In this document: positions 24,706 to 35,103 of the stretch, piece after piece
How positions within the stretch are numbered: the first letter of the stretch is position 1
How the letters are laid out: the number at the start of each line of letters is the position of its first letter
Virus record (IMG/VR): IMGVR_UViG_3300021138_001866
Location: 1-56,551 of that record
DNA: 56,551 bases
Strand: one strand, 5' to 3'
Source of the DNA: a virus
Position numbers and translations under genes: made by a program
Notes under the pieces: model-generated
Seen by the model: the letters and a program-made list of their open reading frames with translations, nothing else
Databases searched by the model: none
Told to the model about the DNA's origin: nothing

Positions 24706-24885
24706 CTAGGAATTTACTGTGTTAAACGGGCTGAATTCGTCGATGTAAACACGGGTTCGGTTAGTGACCACTAACTTTGCACGATGCTCTGCTTCTTCGG
24801 CGTAATCCTGTTCTATCCCGTTAATCCAAAGATCGTACTCTTGATCTATTGGAAATGCTGACTCATACTCTTTATTGATAATCAT
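24706..24885 (-). CDS. 59-aa acidic hypothetical protein
   Basis: Start taken at 24885, where AAGGAAG precedes the ATG; upstream in-frame starts lie inside the cyclotransferase gene. Acidic and helical (IEQDYAEEAEHRAKLV). It overlaps the upstream gene by 14 nt. Function unknown. Confidence 0.55.
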   Translation of the reverse strand: MIINKEYESAFPIDQEYDLWINGIEQDYAEEAEHRAKLVVTNRTRVYIDEFSPFNTVNS

Positions 24886-25336
24886 AGTAATAACTTCCTT
24901 TTGTGCCAACTGCTGATTGATAAGAATTGATATAGTCGATAGCGTCAACGATTTGGTATGCTCTAACATCGTGTTCAGCATATCCTTCGTATAACATCAG
25001 TAAATAACCGTCGTTGGGCAATGAGTCGGGATGACCTTCGACCATATAGTAAGTTATGGCATCAACTTTGTTGCCCTCTTGATCCGTGACTGTGACTGTT
25101 TTACGATCATAGTAAGTAGGATAGCCTTCTAATCTGTCCAAACTCTCAAGACATTGATCAGTTATTTCCCATAATACTCCGTGTGCCACACCGCCGGGCG
25201 ATTCTACAATGTCAGCGTGAGTAGCAAATCTAAATTCGTAATCTTCAAGTTGGGCAGGCCCCAGGCTACGAGCCTGCGGGCACCTATATGCCATTTCTGA
25301 AGAATTAGTATTCATACCATAAGCAAAATATTTCAT
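24872..25336 (-). CDS. gamma-glutamylcyclotransferase-like (AIG2/GGCT) protein
   Basis: 154 aa. The N-terminus KYFAYGMNTNSSEM matches the YG-x-N start of the GGCT fold. LDRLEGYPTYYDRKTVTV (about 80-97) contains the catalytic-region Glu within L-x-x-L-E-G. The family turns gamma-glutamyl amines into 5-oxoproline or acts in antibiotic and glutathione metabolism; the phage substrate is unknown. Driven by the sigma70-like promoter at 25346-25374, with the start only 10 nt from the -10 box, so the leader is very short. Confidence 0.75.
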   Translation of the reverse strand: MKYFAYGMNTNSSEMAYRCPQARSLGPAQLEDYEFRFATHADIVESPGGVAHGVLWEITDQCLESLDRLEGYPTYYDRKTVTVTDQEGNKVDAITYYMVEGHPDSLPNDGYLLMLYEGYAEHDVRAYQIVDAIDYINSYQSAVGTKGSYYYDYQ

Positions 25337-25345
25337 AATACAAGT

Positions 25346-25374
25346 ATTATAGCAGTATTTGAATTATTGGTCAA
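25346..25374 (-). promoter_or_regulatory. sigma70-like early promoter
   Basis: TTGACC, 17 nt, TATAAT on the minus strand. The -35 end abuts the T tract of the upstream terminator. Confidence 0.8.
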
Positions 25375-25398
25375 ATAAAAAGCCCACTACAGTGGGCT
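25373..25398 (-). terminator. rho-independent terminator
   Basis: AGCCCAC, TACA or TGTA loop, GTGGGCT, then a T-rich tail on the minus strand, following the gene that ends at 25420. Confidence 0.85.
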
Positions 25399-25419
25399 TG
25401 TAGGTTAGTGTAGACTAAC

Positions 25420-25716
25420 TTATTCTGCGGGTGGAGTCCAAACCGGAGTAGCAGAAATTGCGGCTTTAACAGCATTGATTTGATCTGCATTCATCTGCAT
25501 AATTCCGTCGCCTTCGGCAAACTTAATTAGTTCGCCTTGTGTGTTAATTTCAAACAAAACTGGCTGAATTGTTAAATTGTTCTGTGTTAAAATTTCTTGT
25601 GCGCTGGGTTCTGTGTCTGTATACCAATGTTCAACGGTTATCCCATTATTTTGTAACCAAGTTAATACTTCACCGATGTGATCGCCTTGTGTGCTGAGTC
25701 CGTATAAACGTATCAT
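25420..25716 (-). CDS. glutaredoxin-like protein lacking the active-site cysteines
   Basis: 98 aa from the ATG at 25716, which has AGGAG nearby; the longer frame lacks a site. MIRLYGLST (strand 1), then helix, then TVEHWYTDT, then QPVLFEI suggests the thioredoxin/glutaredoxin fold with the cis-Pro region TIQPVLF. Where CxxC is expected the sequence reads STQGDH, so redox catalysis is unlikely. A CATAAATA box lies 23 nt upstream. Might bind glutathione or a partner protein. Confidence 0.5.
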   Translation of the reverse strand: MIRLYGLSTQGDHIGEVLTWLQNNGITVEHWYTDTEPSAQEILTQNNLTIQPVLFEINTQGELIKFAEGDGIMQMNADQINAVKAAISATPVWTPPAE

Positions 25717-25738
25717 TGTAATTCTCCTAATATACAAA

Positions 25739-25746
25739 TATTTATG
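25739..25746 (-). promoter_or_regulatory. T4-type late promoter box
   Basis: CATAAATA on the minus strand, 22 nt upstream of the ATG at 25716 and next to the groEL terminator. Confidence 0.55.
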
Positions 25747-25789
25747 AAAAAACCCGCCAAAGTGTGCATCGTTGAGAGGCATGGCGGGT
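25745..25789 (-). terminator. rho-independent terminator of groESL
   Basis: ACCCGCCA and TGGCGGGT pair across a 23-nt loop and are followed by six T on the minus strand, shortly after the groEL stop at 25813. Confidence 0.75.
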
Positions 25790-25812
25790 GTGTCACTAAT
25801 ACTTAGTTACAA

Positions 25813-27734
<1,922 letters not shown>

Positions 27735-27769
27735 GATCTCCTTTTAAAATGAATAAATTTAAGTTTTTT

Positions 27770-27799
27770 ATTGTACTACAGAAATTGTCAGCAAGTCAA
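27770..27799 (-). promoter_or_regulatory. sigma70-like promoter of groESL
   Basis: TTGACT, 18 nt, TACAAT on the minus strand, 36 nt before the groES start. Confidence 0.6.
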
Positions 27800-27813
27800 T
27801 ACTCTGCTGACAA
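27785..27813. promoter_or_regulatory. 9-bp inverted repeat over the groESL -35 region
   Basis: TTGTCAGCA, 11 nt, TGCTGACAA: perfect arms with the groES -35 box lying in the spacer. The layout mirrors CIRCE (9-bp arms, 9-nt spacer) but the sequence differs. It could be an operator, or a weak terminator for the gene ending at 27827. Confidence 0.6.
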
Positions 27814-27816
27814 AAA

Positions 27817-27824
27817 TATTTATC
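27817..27824 (-). promoter_or_regulatory. possible late promoter box upstream of groES
   Basis: GATAAATA on the minus strand, 83 nt before groES; it would give late expression in addition to the sigma70-like promoter. Confidence 0.35.
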
Positions 27825-27826
27825 TC

Positions 27827-28594
27827 TTAGAAATATTGGCAATTGGGTCTAGGAAAATAACATTCATTGTACTGTAAGGGTTTTATTTTGATTGTTTCCA
27901 GCACTGTATCTTTGCCCAGTCCCATGGCTAAACTGTACACAAAATTTTGATTTGCCATAATCATATCTGCTCCAGCCACGATTCCGGCTAGTTGTAAAAA
28001 ATCAGTAACCGGACGATAGGGAATGCGTTGTCTTGCAACACGTTCAAAATCTGCATGTTCTTTTTCTGTGCCAACAAATACTGCTGTTTTAGAAAGATCG
28101 ATATCTCGAACCATATCATACCAAACGCTGTCACCGTTAGGATCTCTATAACGGAAGGTGCGACTGATTACAATGGGTGCTAGTTCAATTGGATCAGCTT
28201 CTAACCACACAGTATTATAGTCATCAGCAGTAAATGGTATATTAAACGCCCTATGATACGCTTCTACATAGTTGCCTTCAAAGCCGCGAAATAGTGTGCC
28301 ACGGAACCGATCTAAATCAACATCAGGTTCAGGAGTACCCTGAGTCCATGTGCCTACATCGGCAATGTAACTTTGATGTTGAAGTAAAGGTCGTAGCCAT
28401 TCGTAGTCTTGAAATGTAAAGCGACCTTTATGTGCTGGATCTACTTCTTCGGGACGATATCCGTATTGTGCCACACAGTTTTCAATGTTGTTTAGTGCAA
28501 CCAGGAAATGAGCATTGTTGTTTGACATCTTTTTTACAATGCTTAGGCTATAGATAAGGTCGCCTAATGTACCTGAGTGTTTATAAGTATTCAT
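27827..28594 (-). CDS. glycosyltransferase-like protein, GT9/GT-B type
   Basis: 255 aa. The start KHSGTLGDLIYSLSIVKK matches the G-x-x-G-D-x-I/L-x-x-x-P segment of heptosyltransferase-like proteins. The C-terminal ending DFLQLAGIVAGADMIMANQNFVYSLAMGLGK matches their nucleotide-sugar-binding region. Shorter than full GT9 enzymes (about 320-350 aa). Its start overlaps the FkbM gene by 14 nt. Likely transfers a sugar to a surface glycan. Confidence 0.65.
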   Translation of the reverse strand: MNTYKHSGTLGDLIYSLSIVKKMSNNNAHFLVALNNIENCVAQYGYRPEEVDPAHKGRFTFQDYEWLRPLLQHQSYIADVGTWTQGTPEPDVDLDRFRGTLFRGFEGNYVEAYHRAFNIPFTADDYNTVWLEADPIELAPIVISRTFRYRDPNGDSVWYDMVRDIDLSKTAVFVGTEKEHADFERVARQRIPYRPVTDFLQLAGIVAGADMIMANQNFVYSLAMGLGKDTVLETIKIKPLQYNECYFPRPNCQYF

Positions 28595-29387
28595 TGATTT
28601 TTGATTTGTGTATTAGTATTAGATCTGGAATTACCTGGTCAATTTTAGCAGGTTCTAGGGTTTTAGGATCAAACGCCAGATAACCAATCTGTTCAATTAT
28701 ATCAAATTGATGTTGATTTTCAGCGTGTGTGTAATTTGCAAACCACTCCATGAATATAACTGGGCGTATGCGGTCAATAAACTCTCTGCTGGAATCTAAG
28801 ATGCTGACATCATGTCCTTCTGTATCAGTTTTAATAAAACTAATATTATCTATTTCTACATCAGATAGATATTTTTTGCAGATACTGGCCAAGGTTAGTC
28901 CTTCTACTTTTATTGACTGTGTGCTGATCTGGCCCATGCGTCGTTGTAGCTCGTTACTCCAGCTATCGTCAATAATACCACCATTTAATAATCCATTGTT
29001 ATGATCAAAAATTTCTATTTCTGCTATATTGTCTGTGGTAACTGCTTCCGCGGCTGTGATAAATTTACCTAAGTGTTTATTGGCTTCGGCATTCATATCT
29101 AGCACTTGTTTATTTGACGGTATAGGTTCAATGGCCAATACTGTTCCTTGTGCTAGATATTGCATAGGTATAATGGTATCGCCGGTGTGTGCGCCAATGT
29201 CAATAACAGTTGAACCAGGCTGTATAAATCTATGCCAATTATTGTCGGCTAAGAAGAAACTAAAATGTTCAAGATAACTGTTACCACCATGACTAGCCGG
29301 ATGATCTGTGTCAAAATAGGTAACATCAGCGTTGGGCAGGGTTAATCTAAAAACTCGTCGGCCATTTTGTATATCTATTGTTTCCAT
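28581..29387 (-). CDS. FkbM-family SAM methyltransferase
   Basis: 268 aa. TVIDIGAHTGDTIIPM (about 59-74) is motif I of the Rossmann methyltransferases, and VLAIEPIPSNK supplies the acidic residue that holds the ribose. SFIKTDTEGHDVSIL (about 180) is the FkbM signature block. Family members O-methylate sugars of polysaccharides and natural products. Sits among glycosyltransferase genes, overlapping the upstream one by a base. Confidence 0.85.
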   Translation of the reverse strand: METIDIQNGRRVFRLTLPNADVTYFDTDHPASHGGNSYLEHFSFFLADNNWHRFIQPGSTVIDIGAHTGDTIIPMQYLAQGTVLAIEPIPSNKQVLDMNAEANKHLGKFITAAEAVTTDNIAEIEIFDHNNGLLNGGIIDDSWSNELQRRMGQISTQSIKVEGLTLASICKKYLSDVEIDNISFIKTDTEGHDVSILDSSREFIDRIRPVIFMEWFANYTHAENQHQFDIIEQIGYLAFDPKTLEPAKIDQVIPDLILIHKSKINEYL

Positions 29388-30280
29388 TAATTATCTTTCA
29401 ATTGCAGTAATATTGCGTTGGCTATACTGTCTGTGTCAAAATTACCAGTACATGGGTAGTTGCCTTTTTCACAGACAATTTGTCTAATAGGTGTTACTTG
29501 TTGATCGTTACAGCCAGCACAATCTTCTAATGTTGGTATAGCTGTAGCATTCCAGTTGTTATCTAGTCGTCGATGTGGTATAATACGTTCAGGTCGTAGG
29601 TGTGTGAGTAGTGCCACAATATGTGTTTTACTTGCAGCCGCACATTGAAATGGTCCTGAATCTATTCCTACAAATGCCCGGGCATGATCACAAAGATATT
29701 TTATTTGTTGGCTGTTATATTTGTCTCTAGCATCAAAAAATAGTGGGTGATCAACATAGTGGTCAGTACTACCACCTACACATACCACATGGAAATCTGT
29801 TTTTTCTTCAAAAAGTCTAGCATATATTTCAAACCATACATCTAAATTGATATTTTTAGCACCCCAGTGCCAGTTACGCATATGAACTACAATGTATTTT
29901 GGTCCAATGTCCATCCTGTTTCGATCAACAATCTGCATATCTTCCACAGTGGGAAATAATTCTACACTTCGATTTAAAGTTGTAGTGCCAAATGCTCGAT
30001 AAAAATAACTGTCTACATAGTGATTCTTAGGATTTAATTCGTAAGCATCGTCAAGGTTAATGTAGACTTCATACTGCCGAACATCAACTCCGTCTACAGC
30101 AATGATATTGCGAACATGTGGATTATTACGATATACTTCAAAACAGTCTGTGGCTACATCTATGTTAGCATTGTTGCCATAACGCAGTTTTAATTCGCGA
30201 ACTACACCTGTGGTCATTATAACGTCACCGATTGCGGCACGTCGTTGCACTAATATGTTAATAGGTTGTTCAATCTTCAA
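29387..30280 (-). CDS. GT9 heptosyltransferase-like glycosyltransferase
   Basis: 297 aa. AAIGDVIMTTGVVRELKLRYG (residues about 15-35, in outline) is the GT9 N-terminal block. YIVVHMRNWHWGAKN starts the C-terminal domain, and FVGIDSGPFQCAAASKTHIVAL is the conserved D-S-G-P-x-H/Q nucleotide-sugar block. Several Cys near the C-terminus (DCAGCND, CEKGNYPCTG) could bind a metal. Overlaps the next upstream gene by 11 nt. Confidence 0.8.
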   Translation of the reverse strand: MKIEQPINILVQRRAAIGDVIMTTGVVRELKLRYGNNANIDVATDCFEVYRNNPHVRNIIAVDGVDVRQYEVYINLDDAYELNPKNHYVDSYFYRAFGTTTLNRSVELFPTVEDMQIVDRNRMDIGPKYIVVHMRNWHWGAKNINLDVWFEIYARLFEEKTDFHVVCVGGSTDHYVDHPLFFDARDKYNSQQIKYLCDHARAFVGIDSGPFQCAAASKTHIVALLTHLRPERIIPHRRLDNNWNATAIPTLEDCAGCNDQQVTPIRQIVCEKGNYPCTGNFDTDSIANAILLQLKDN

Positions 30281-30983
30281 TTGCTACTCCGTTTGGTCCA
30301 AGTAATCCACGTAATCCTACCGTGGGTCTTTGTACTATTAATTCTTCGGGCAAATAATAATACAGCATGTGTTCAATATCAAAGTACCCACCAGCATCTA
30401 ATCTCTGTGCCATGCCAACAAATCCACGTTGGTAACTGTCAACGATTTGATCTGTATGCTTGGCCGGCCATGACCAAAGTCTGCTCATAAATTGATATTC
30501 CATACCGTCTGTAACTTGTAGAGGGAATTGGCTAGTTTTTCTTTGTAATACCACAATGTTATCCGGAACTGTTTTGTAATAAGCAGGATCAAACTTTTCA
30601 GTCAATTGATAACGCCCAGACATTTTAAATATTCTATCAAACTGTTCAGGAATTCGTGCTTCCATCATCTGTGATAACAGTTCGCCAAATATCATTACTT
30701 CTGTAGTATTTTTTACAATGTCCCAGTTATCGGTACTGTGAAATATACCTTGTACTGCTTCGTTTTCGCTAAAATTGTAGTAATATTCTACTTGGGATTC
30801 TATAATAGCAATTTGAGTTTTGGTAGGTGGAAAGCCGCCCATCTCTACGACAGCAATACTGGCACCAGGACAGTATTTGCATATAGACGCAATACTGTCC
30901 AGTGTTTGCTGTAGTCGTTGTTCGTTTGAGTGTACGCCAAATTTGGTATTTAAGGCACTGGTTAGAATAAAGAGTGGTTTCAT
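30270..30983 (-). CDS. putative glycosyltransferase-like protein
   Basis: 237 aa. The start (FILTSALNT, then RLQQTLDSIASICKY and SIAVVEMGG) has the pattern of nucleotide-sugar GT-A folds, and RIFKMSGRYQL (about 117-127) resembles the region around the substrate site of related phage and capsule proteins. No clear DxD. First gene of the minus-strand glycan group, directly behind the divergent promoter. Specific role unknown. Confidence 0.5.
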   Translation of the reverse strand: MKPLFILTSALNTKFGVHSNEQRLQQTLDSIASICKYCPGASIAVVEMGGFPPTKTQIAIIESQVEYYYNFSENEAVQGIFHSTDNWDIVKNTTEVMIFGELLSQMMEARIPEQFDRIFKMSGRYQLTEKFDPAYYKTVPDNIVVLQRKTSQFPLQVTDGMEYQFMSRLWSWPAKHTDQIVDSYQRGFVGMAQRLDAGGYFDIEHMLYYYLPEELIVQRPTVGLRGLLGPNGVAIED

Positions 30984-31007
30984 TGAAGTTTTCTAATAGT
31001 CGAGTAT

Positions 31008-31036
31008 AGTATATTTAAGTTTGACTTAAAAGTCAA
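31008..31036 (-). promoter_or_regulatory. sigma70-like promoter, minus arm of divergent pair
   Basis: TTGACT, 17 nt, TATACT on the minus strand, 25 nt before the gene starting at 30983. Confidence 0.7.
31021..31036. promoter_or_regulatory. inverted repeat between divergent promoters
   Basis: TTGACTTAAAAGTCAA, 6-bp arms and 4-nt spacer; one arm is the -35 box of the minus promoter and the site lies 16 nt from the plus -35 box. A regulator binding here could control both halves of the glycan island. Confidence 0.45.
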
Positions 31037-31051
31037 TAAACTTTTTTATCA

Positions 31052-31080
31052 TTGACATTTGTTTAGTGTAAATATATAAT
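31052..31080 (+). promoter_or_regulatory. sigma70-like promoter, plus arm of divergent pair
   Basis: TTGACA, 17 nt, TATAAT on the plus strand, a perfect consensus, 23 nt before the ATG at 31104. Confidence 0.85.
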
Positions 31081-31103
31081 AATTCAACTATTACAGGACT
31101 TCA

Positions 31104-32069
31104 ATGAACTTACTCATAACCGGTGGAGCCGGGTATATTGGCTCCAAACTTGTTCCATATCTGGCACAACAAGGACACACAATCACAGTAGTAGATAAAT
31201 TTGATTTTGGCTGTAACCTAGATTCTATGCCCGGTGTCACTGTTAGACAATTAGACGTATTTGACAGTACCGCAGACGACTATCGTGGCTTTGACACAGT
31301 CATACACCTAGGCGGATTAAGCAACGATCCAATGGCCAATTTTAAACCCAGTGATAATTTTGTCCAAAATCTAGCCGGAACTACACTGGTAGCATATCAT
31401 GCCAAACAGGCCGGAGTGCCTAGATTTATATTTGCCAGCAGTTGTAGCGTATATGGTAAAAACGACAATTTGCTGTTAGACGAATCTATGGTTCCAGCAG
31501 TAGATTATCCCTATGGGCTTAGTAAAATACAAAGCGAGCACGGATTTAACTATCTCAGTGACGATAACTTTGAAATCATTTCCCTGCGTCAGGCCACTGT
31601 CTATGGTTGGGCACCACGTATGCGAACCGATTTGGTTGTGAACACCATGACCAAAACTGCTATACTAGACGGTACCATTTATATCAATGATCCTAGAGTA
31701 AGCCGTCCATTAATACACGTTAACGATCTGGTACAGGTATATGGACACGTACTTAATCTGCCCAAATGGCCAAAGATACTCAATGTCAGCACCGGCAACT
31801 ATAGTCTAATTGAAATTGCCAAATCAGTACAGCGTGCCTTAGCTGGATCATTGCCCAATTTAGAAGTAATCAGTCGAGACCTAACTGACCCTAGAAGTTA
31901 TCGTGTTAACAATCAACTGATGGTTGACTTAGTGGGGTCTTGGTCTTATACTACTATAGAACAATCAGTGGCAGAATTAATCTCAAAAATACCAGTCACT
32001 GATCTAGATACCTGGGCCAATCCCGAATATACTAACTTACACATGTACAAACAACGTATAGGACAATAA
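31104..32069 (+). CDS. NAD-dependent epimerase/dehydratase (extended SDR)
   Basis: 321 aa. TGGAGYIGS (6-14) is the NAD-binding glycine motif, and YPYGLSKIQSEHG (about 136-148) gives the catalytic YxxxK. HLGGLSNDP replaces the usual HLAA. Converts a nucleotide sugar by epimerisation or dehydration; the exact substrate cannot be read. First gene of the plus-strand sugar operon. Its stop is immediately followed by, and overlaps, the ATG of the RfbH-like gene (TAATG). Confidence 0.85.
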   Translation: MNLLITGGAGYIGSKLVPYLAQQGHTITVVDKFDFGCNLDSMPGVTVRQLDVFDSTADDYRGFDTVIHLGGLSNDPMANFKPSDNFVQNLAGTTLVAYHAKQAGVPRFIFASSCSVYGKNDNLLLDESMVPAVDYPYGLSKIQSEHGFNYLSDDNFEIISLRQATVYGWAPRMRTDLVVNTMTKTAILDGTIYINDPRVSRPLIHVNDLVQVYGHVLNLPKWPKILNVSTGNYSLIEIAKSVQRALAGSLPNLEVISRDLTDPRSYRVNNQLMVDLVGSWSYTTIEQSVAELISKIPVTDLDTWANPEYTNLHMYKQRIGQ

Positions 32070-33388
32070 TGGAAGAAATACTACGCTTAGTCAAAGAATA
32101 CATTGACAATAAACAATCCACCAAAACCTGGACAGCCGGCCAAGATTTGGTACACTACGCTGGCGCACACTTTGACAGCACAGAATATGTGGCCGCTGTA
32201 GAAAGCCTGCTCAAAGGTTGGCTAGTTATGGGCGACAATGGTATGCGATTTGAGCGTGCCTTTCCGGCACAGTTTGGTAAAACTGGCGGAGTATTAACTA
32301 ATTCTGGTTCAAGCAGTAACTTATTAATGATGGCTGCTATGACCAGCAAGCGTGGATATAATTTCCCTAAAGGCACCAAGGTTCTAATGCCTATTGCAGG
32401 CTTTCCAACCACAGTTAATCCCACAATTCAAATGGGTTTTCAGCCGGTATTTGTTGACATTGAGTTAGACACACTTAATTTAGACCTAGATCAAGTTGAA
32501 CAGGTATTGGCCAATGATCCAGATATCAAGATTATTACGTTTGCTCACGTGTTAGGTAACTGTCCCAACATGGACCGGCTAATGGCTTTGATTAAAAAAT
32601 ACAATTTGGTGTTCTTAGAAGACTGCTGTGACGCACTAGGATCTACCTATGATGGTCGTCCATTGGGCAGTTTTGGGCTAATGGCATCCTGCAGTTTTTA
32701 TCCAGCTCACCATATGACTATGGGTGAAGGTGGCTTTGTTGCTACCAGTGATCCACAACAAGAAATTATCCTGCGCAGTTTCCGTGAATGGGGACGTGGT
32801 TGTTATTGCGTAGGGCCAGAAGCCAATAAACTTAAATGTGGTACCTGTAACCAACGCTTTAACGATTGGATTCCTACACTACCTGGTGAAATATTTGATC
32901 ATAAATTTGTCTATGACGAAATTGGCTTTAATTTAAAACCAATTGAAGTTCAATGTGCCATGGGTATGCAACAACTTAAAAAGTTACCCGAGATACACAA
33001 TCTGCGTAAGCGTAACTATCAACTGTTGTTTGATATCTACAGTAAGTATGAAGAGTTTTTCCACTTGCCCAGAGCACAGGACAAAGCAGATCCAAGTTGG
33101 TTTGCGTTCCCACTGACTATAAGAAAAGGTGCTCCATTTACTCGTAATGAAATTGTAGATTACCTAGAAGAAAATCTAATTCAAACTCGTCCATATTTTG
33201 CCGGCAACATTATGCTACAGCCAGCCTACAGCCATTTGATGGATCCACAGTTGGCCAAAGATAACTTTCCAGTGGCCACACACGTTATGCTTAACAGTTA
33301 CTTCCACGGAACCAGTGCTGTTATTACGCCTGAACAGATTGCCTGGATTGGTCGTCAGGTTGATGGTTTTATGAGTTTATACATTTAA
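32069..33388 (+). CDS. rfbH: RfbH/E1-like CDP-4-keto-6-deoxyglucose 3-dehydrase
   Basis: 439 aa, PMP-dependent aspartate-aminotransferase fold. In this family the Schiff-base lysine of DegT aminotransferases is replaced by His: here CSFYPAHHMTMGEGG puts His at 214-215. Cysteines C245, C247, C257 and C260 (GCYC and KCGTC), perhaps with C186 or C187, fit the [2Fe-2S] cluster used by E1 in C-3 deoxygenation of CDP-sugars. No gene for a reductase partner (E3) or for the earlier CDP-glucose steps is visible, so host enzymes or another locus must supply them. The exact sugar is inferred. Confidence 0.8.
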   Translation: MEEILRLVKEYIDNKQSTKTWTAGQDLVHYAGAHFDSTEYVAAVESLLKGWLVMGDNGMRFERAFPAQFGKTGGVLTNSGSSSNLLMMAAMTSKRGYNFPKGTKVLMPIAGFPTTVNPTIQMGFQPVFVDIELDTLNLDLDQVEQVLANDPDIKIITFAHVLGNCPNMDRLMALIKKYNLVFLEDCCDALGSTYDGRPLGSFGLMASCSFYPAHHMTMGEGGFVATSDPQQEIILRSFREWGRGCYCVGPEANKLKCGTCNQRFNDWIPTLPGEIFDHKFVYDEIGFNLKPIEVQCAMGMQQLKKLPEIHNLRKRNYQLLFDIYSKYEEFFHLPRAQDKADPSWFAFPLTIRKGAPFTRNEIVDYLEENLIQTRPYFAGNIMLQPAYSHLMDPQLAKDNFPVATHVMLNSYFHGTSAVITPEQIAWIGRQVDGFMSLYI

Positions 33389-33400
33389 AAAGGATATATT

Positions 33401-34285
33401 ATGGCAGTATTTGATTGCACTATGTTTTTTAACGAAAACGATTTATTTGAAATACGTTTGAATCAACATTGGGATTTTGTCGATCGGTTTATTGTGGTCG
33501 AAGCCGGAGAAACACATACCGGACTTAAAAAACCTTTTAATTTTGATCACGAGCGTTTTCGCCCCTGGGCCAGTAAAATTGAATATCGCACCTTTGATAG
33601 TTTTGAAGAAACCATGCGGGCTCATCCTGAACTAACTGACAGCAACAGTTTTGCCGACAGAGGCAGTAATAAAAATAGCATGGACTGGGCCCGTGATGGA
33701 TTCCAAGGCAACTATGCTTATAAAGTTCTTGCTGAATTAGGCGCCGAGGACGAGGACATTATACTGGCCAGTTGCTGTGATGAAACAATCAAACAGTCTG
33801 CATTTGATGTCTGTTGTGATAAAATTAAGCATAATCCCGAACTGGATCCTATTTTTATGTTCAGACTCCGACTGTATGCATATAAATTTAATGCTCTTTG
33901 GAAACCGTGGCAACAGGCCGACACCACTGGACTGTTACTGAGTTATAAAACTGCTAAAAAGAGATTGATAGCCACTGTTAGAGAACACAGAGCCTGTACT
34001 GATATTATAGACAATGCTGGCTGGCATTTTTGTTCTATGGACAACGGTGACGGAGATATGATATTACAAAAGTTCCGTGCCTGGGGACACAGTAGAGATA
34101 TTGTTGCTGGACAAAAACAAAAATTTGAAAGTCAGACCAAAGAAGAAGCCATGGCAATTTTCTTGGAAGATGTAAAATTTAATAAGATAGTAGAAATTAA
34201 TTATGAAAATCATCCAGCCTACATAGTGGATCACCAAGAAAAATTTAAAGATTATATTTTACCAGTATTCGATTTAGACCAATAA
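33401..34285 (+). CDS. GT17-family glycosyltransferase
   Basis: 294 aa. The start VFDCTMFFNENDLFEIRLN and FVDRFIVVEAGETHTG are the conserved beginning of GT17 (beta-1,4-N-acetylglucosaminyltransferase-like) proteins, which bacteria and large viruses use on surface glycans. DIILASCCDETIKQ takes the place of the donor-binding DxD region. GWHFCSM near residue 208 is also typical. An AAAGGATAT site precedes the ATG. Confidence 0.75.
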   Translation: MAVFDCTMFFNENDLFEIRLNQHWDFVDRFIVVEAGETHTGLKKPFNFDHERFRPWASKIEYRTFDSFEETMRAHPELTDSNSFADRGSNKNSMDWARDGFQGNYAYKVLAELGAEDEDIILASCCDETIKQSAFDVCCDKIKHNPELDPIFMFRLRLYAYKFNALWKPWQQADTTGLLLSYKTAKKRLIATVREHRACTDIIDNAGWHFCSMDNGDGDMILQKFRAWGHSRDIVAGQKQKFESQTKEEAMAIFLEDVKFNKIVEINYENHPAYIVDHQEKFKDYILPVFDLDQ

Positions 34286-34305
34286 ACTAACCAAAGGAAA
34301 CTATT

Positions 34306-35103
34306 ATGAATCAACAAGAACGTCAAATGCTCGACATCCTCAAAAGGGGTAAACAAGAATTTGGATATGTGGCAGTAAAAGCCGAATTCGAAGCAGAAGG
34401 CACACGTACCGATGAACTGCTCAGGCTATTAGAAATTGCTCGCAGAGCAGATGTAAAAATTGGACTTAAAATTGGCGGATGTGAAGCCATGCGTGACCTA
34501 ATGGAAGTTAAACAATATGGTGTTGACTACATTATTGCTCCAATGGTAGAAACAGGCTATGCGTTATGGAAATTTATTGACGCTAAAAATAAAATCTACA
34601 CAGCCGATGAACAAAAAGATACTAAATTTTTAACCAATATAGAAACTATTACCGGTTATAATAACCTAGAAGACAAAATTGAAAAAGCCAAAAATGGTCT
34701 AGACGGACTGGTATTTGGTCGTGTTGATTTTGTTATGAGCATGGGCATGAACGGTCGTGAAGATATTAACAAAGACGAAGTTACACAATACGTGATTAAT
34801 ACAGCACAGGCCACTAAAGATGCTGGACTTGAACTAGTCATGGGCGGTGGTATTTCTATTGATGCTATTCCGGCTATCCGTGCTGTACAGGCTGTTCATT
34901 TAGATCGTTACGAAACACGCAAGATTATTTTTGATGGTGCTGCAATTAATTTGCCAACAGCTGAAAAAGCTCTGCTGTCAGCAGTTGAATTTGAATTACT
35001 GTGGTTAAAGAATAAACGCGAATACTATGGTAATATCTTTGCTGAAGATAATAAGCGTATTGACATGCTGGAAGCACGTTGGAGAGCAATTATCGGGCAG
35101 TAA
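34306..35103 (+). CDS. HpcH/HpaI-family aldolase-like enzyme
   Basis: 265 aa, TIM-barrel. [12 protein letters not shown] (about 76-87) places the metal-binding Glu, and [14 protein letters not shown] (about 135-148) places the Asp, as in HpcH/HpaI and citrate-lyase beta-type class II aldolases. [10 protein letters not shown] holds the usual phosphate-side Gly segment. Such enzymes join or split pyruvate or oxaloacetate and an aldehyde. In this context it may extend or trim a sugar carbon chain. AAAGGAAAC lies ahead of the start. The gene converges on and overlaps the cyclase gene by 14 nt. Confidence 0.7.
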   Translation: MNQQERQMLDILKRGKQEFGYVAVKAEFEAEGTRTDELLRLLEIARRADVKIGLKIGGCEAMRDLMEVKQYGVDYIIAPMVETGYALWKFIDAKNKIYTADEQKDTKFLTNIETITGYNNLEDKIEKAKNGLDGLVFGRVDFVMSMGMNGREDINKDEVTQYVINTAQATKDAGLELVMGGGISIDAIPAIRAVQAVHLDRYETRKIIFDGAAINLPTAEKALLSAVEFELLWLKNKREYYGNIFAEDNKRIDMLEARWRAIIGQ

